Assembly: GCA_031278595.1 (NCBI GenBank)
Contig: JAITKE010000026.1
Location: 1 to 6,145, forward strand
Direction: 5' to 3'
Origin: Puniceicoccales bacterium
Lineage (GTDB): Bacteria > Verrucomicrobiota > Verrucomicrobiia > Opitutales > JAIRLG01
Length of the DNA: 6,145 nt
The translations under genes were made by a program, and so were the position numbers. The notes under the pieces are model-generated. The model ran no database searches. It was not told the DNA's origin and saw nothing but the letters and a program-made list of their open reading frames with translations. Below are positions 5,215-6,145 of the stretch, piece after piece (positions within the stretch are counted from its first letter, which is position 1; the number at the start of each line of letters is the position of its first letter).

Positions 5215-5311
5215 CTTCGCTGGCTTTCGATTTCGGAGAAATCAGGCCCGCTGCGCGGGCCCCAGGGACCCAATGATGACAAATCATTGGGGCCCTGGAA
5301 AGCCAGCGAAG
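5215..5311 (+). repeat. Family A cloverleaf element, copy A3 (complete, opposite orientation)
   Basis: Outer stem CTTCGCTGGCTTT (5215-5227) pairs with AAAGCCAGCGAAG (5299-5311). Arms in order: GATTTC-GGA-GAAATC (5229-5243), GGCCCGC-TGC-GCGGGCC (5245-5261), and a 16-position stem 5262-5277 with 5283-5298 (one A-G mismatch, loop GACAA). Bases 5228 and 5244 are the only unpaired junction positions. The arm order equals that of A2 read on the minus strand, so this copy is inverted relative to A1 and A2. The last arm has a sequence unrelated to that of A2 but keeps its pairing. Confidence 0.82.
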
Positions 5312-5396
5312 GCAAAATTCCCCCACTCCGGCAGGACGCTTCCATTTTCCATTCAGGCGGATTTCGCCCAATCAGTTCGTTGCTCCCGGTCGTTTT

Positions 5397-5506
5397 CGGC
5401 GCGATGGCCCCTGGGCCACGGCCAAGTCCGGCGCACCCGCTCCGCGGGCCCGCCGTCGTGAGAGGGAGCCGCCTTCGGCGGCTCCCTCTCACGGGCCATC
5501 GCGCCG
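5397..5506 (-). repeat. Family B cloverleaf element, copy B2 (110 bases)
   Basis: Outer stem CGGCGCGATGGCCC (5397-5410) pairs with GGGCCATCGCGCCG (5493-5506), 14 bp perfect. Inside: a perfect 16-bp stem GTGAGAGGGAGCCGCC (5458-5473) with 5477-5492, loop TTC; a central arm 5430-5454 with a CCCGC-TCC-GCGGG tip; and a decayed arm 5411-5426 (five pairs, one mismatched). Read on the minus strand, arm order matches B1. The HIT gene stop codon lies inside the element. Confidence 0.78.
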
Positions 5507-5917
5507 GCAATGCTCTAGGCGGAAAAGAGCCGACAATTGCTGACGGCGCTGCTCCAGGGCCTCCGCCTCCAGCGGCACATAGGGCTGGTGCCACATGACC
5601 TCTGGCCAATACGGGTCCTCCCGATCCCGGCAGACGATGTGGACATGCAGCTGCGGCACCTTATTGCCCATGGCGGCCACATTGACGCGGTCGCAGGAAA
5701 AATGCGTAAGCATCAGCCGGCTCGCAGACGAGATTTCCCGCACCAGCTGCCCCTGCTCCTGCTCGGCCAGTTCGTGGATTTGGGAAATGCCCGGCAGCCG
5801 CGGGACGAGCAGAATCCAGGGGAAATCCCTGGAGGATTGCAGAAGAACTCGGGACAGGGGCCAGTCGATGACCACCGCCTTCCGGGCCAAGTCCGGCACG
5901 AGTATAAAACCATCCAT
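5489..5917 (-). CDS. HIT-family (histidine triad) nucleotide hydrolase or transferase
   Basis: HIT proteins cleave or transfer at the alpha phosphate of nucleotide conjugates; the exact substrate cannot be told here. The 142-residue protein has the fold's landmarks: DFPWILLVPRLPGISQIHEL (31-50), the helix leading to CDRVNVAAMGNKVPQLHVHI, and the catalytic segment QLHVHIV (89-95). This is the triad with Gln in place of the first His, a pattern I recall from one HIT branch; His91 and His93 remain. RDREDPYWPEVMW (98-110) follows, as in proteobacterial-type members. ATG 5917 gives a normal N-terminus; no Shine-Dalgarno is seen. The final codons (RRDGP) and the TGA are supplied by repeat element B2, so the natural C-terminus may have been replaced. 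Confidence 0.88.
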   Translation of the reverse strand: MDGFILVPDLARKAVVIDWPLSRVLLQSSRDFPWILLVPRLPGISQIHELAEQEQGQLVREISSASRLMLTHFSCDRVNVAAMGNKVPQLHVHIVCRDREDPYWPEVMWHQPYVPLEAEALEQRRQQLSALFRLEHCRRDGP

Positions 5918-5977
5918 GGCCAGGGCAGTGAAGCATTGCGAGGGCCCATGGAAAGATTTTTCTTCCGACCTTCTCTT

Positions 5978-6056
5978 GCCGCTTCATCCCGACAGCCTTT
6001 CCGTTGATCTGCTTTGGCCTTCCGGGCCTCTTACGCCCGAAAACTTTTCCGTTGAT
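5978..6056. repeat. Two imperfect direct repeats with 48-base period
   Basis: Bases 5978-6008 and 6026-6056 align with 7 mismatches over 31 positions and share an exact TTTCCGTTGAT at their right ends. They lie between the HIT gene and tRNA-Gly. On the minus strand in one frame they read INGKAVGMKR and INGKVFGRKR, exactly 16 codons apart, but that frame is not the HIT frame and runs into the tRNA gene, so a coding role is doubtful. Confidence 0.55.
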
Positions 6057-6091
6057 TTCCTCCCCGCATTGGCTGTCCTTTTTCCCCAACG

Positions 6092-6145
6092 GCGGGCATA
6101 GTATAGGGGCAATACGCGAGCTTCCCAAGCTTGAATCGAGGGTTC
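6092..6145 (+). tRNA. tRNA-Gly (anticodon CCC), 5' 54 bases, cut by window edge
   Basis: Acceptor 5' strand GCGGGCA (6092-6098), TA, D-stem GTAT (6101-6104) pairing ATAC (6112-6115) around AGGGGCA, anticodon stem CGAGC (6117-6121) with GCTTG (6129-6133), loop TTCCCAA with anticodon CCC (6124-6126), four-base variable loop AATC, then GAGGG and TTC opening the T-arm. The acceptor 3' strand lies outside. CCC reads the GGG glycine codon. Confidence 0.9.

Noticed and set aside
2500..5506. Insertion sequence carrying its own transposase
   Set aside because: No transposase or recombinase coding sequence is present; the repeats are short and non-autonomous at most.
5085..5609. A minus-strand frame ending in an acidic tail upstream of yidD
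   Set aside because: It is formed largely by reading through A3, B2 and out-of-frame HIT sequence; no credible start or homology is seen.
5661..6128. A minus-strand frame with INGKVFGRKR and INGKAVGMKR repeats
   Set aside because: It begins within the tRNA-Gly complement and overlaps the HIT gene out of frame.

Overview
The window is a GC-rich bacterial chromosomal segment carrying mostly housekeeping genes. From left to right it holds: the 5' part of a sufD-type Fe-S assembly gene (minus strand, running off the left edge), recA (minus), a 563-base divergent intergenic region, dapA and lgt (plus), yidD (minus, converging on and overlapping lgt), a 460-base region without a clear gene, a HIT-family hydrolase gene (minus), and the first 54 bases of a tRNA-Gly with anticodon CCC (plus, cut by the right edge). 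The RecA wording (the EGQMGDVTVG stretch in loop 1, FTNQIREKIG in loop 2) and the DapA wording recall Verrucomicrobiota, possibly the Methylacidiphilaceae. This is inferred from memory of the families and is not established by anything decisive in the window.

Gene logic: recA and sufD form a tandem minus-strand pair, and a Shine-Dalgarno sequence overlapping the recA stop points to a TTG start for sufD. dapA (lysine and diaminopimelate synthesis) and lgt (lipoprotein maturation) are tandem on the plus strand, 19 bases apart, and joined by a possible 8-codon minicistron. The conserved parts of lgt and yidD meet almost exactly end to end, but both frames run on for about 300 bases of antisense overlap. 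The SufD protein is unusual: its conserved C-terminal core is preceded by a long low-complexity region made of three 24-residue repeats and four shorter repeats of up to 20 residues.

The most striking content is at gene edges. Two families of structured repeats are present. Family A (1-39 partial, 2500-2598, 5215-5311) folds on paper into a cloverleaf: one outer stem enclosing three hairpins, with essentially no unpaired bases at the four-way junction. Family B (2768-2915, 5397-5506) has the same architecture with a different, covarying outer stem (GCGCGACGGCCC in one copy, GCGCGATGGCCC in the other, each with its matching complement). Individual arms differ in sequence between copies but keep their pairing. 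Two copies lie at gene 3' ends and supply coding sequence: A1 gives the last visible codons of sufD, and B2 gives the final codons and stop of the HIT gene. No transposase or partner gene is visible, so how these elements spread and what they do is unknown from this window.
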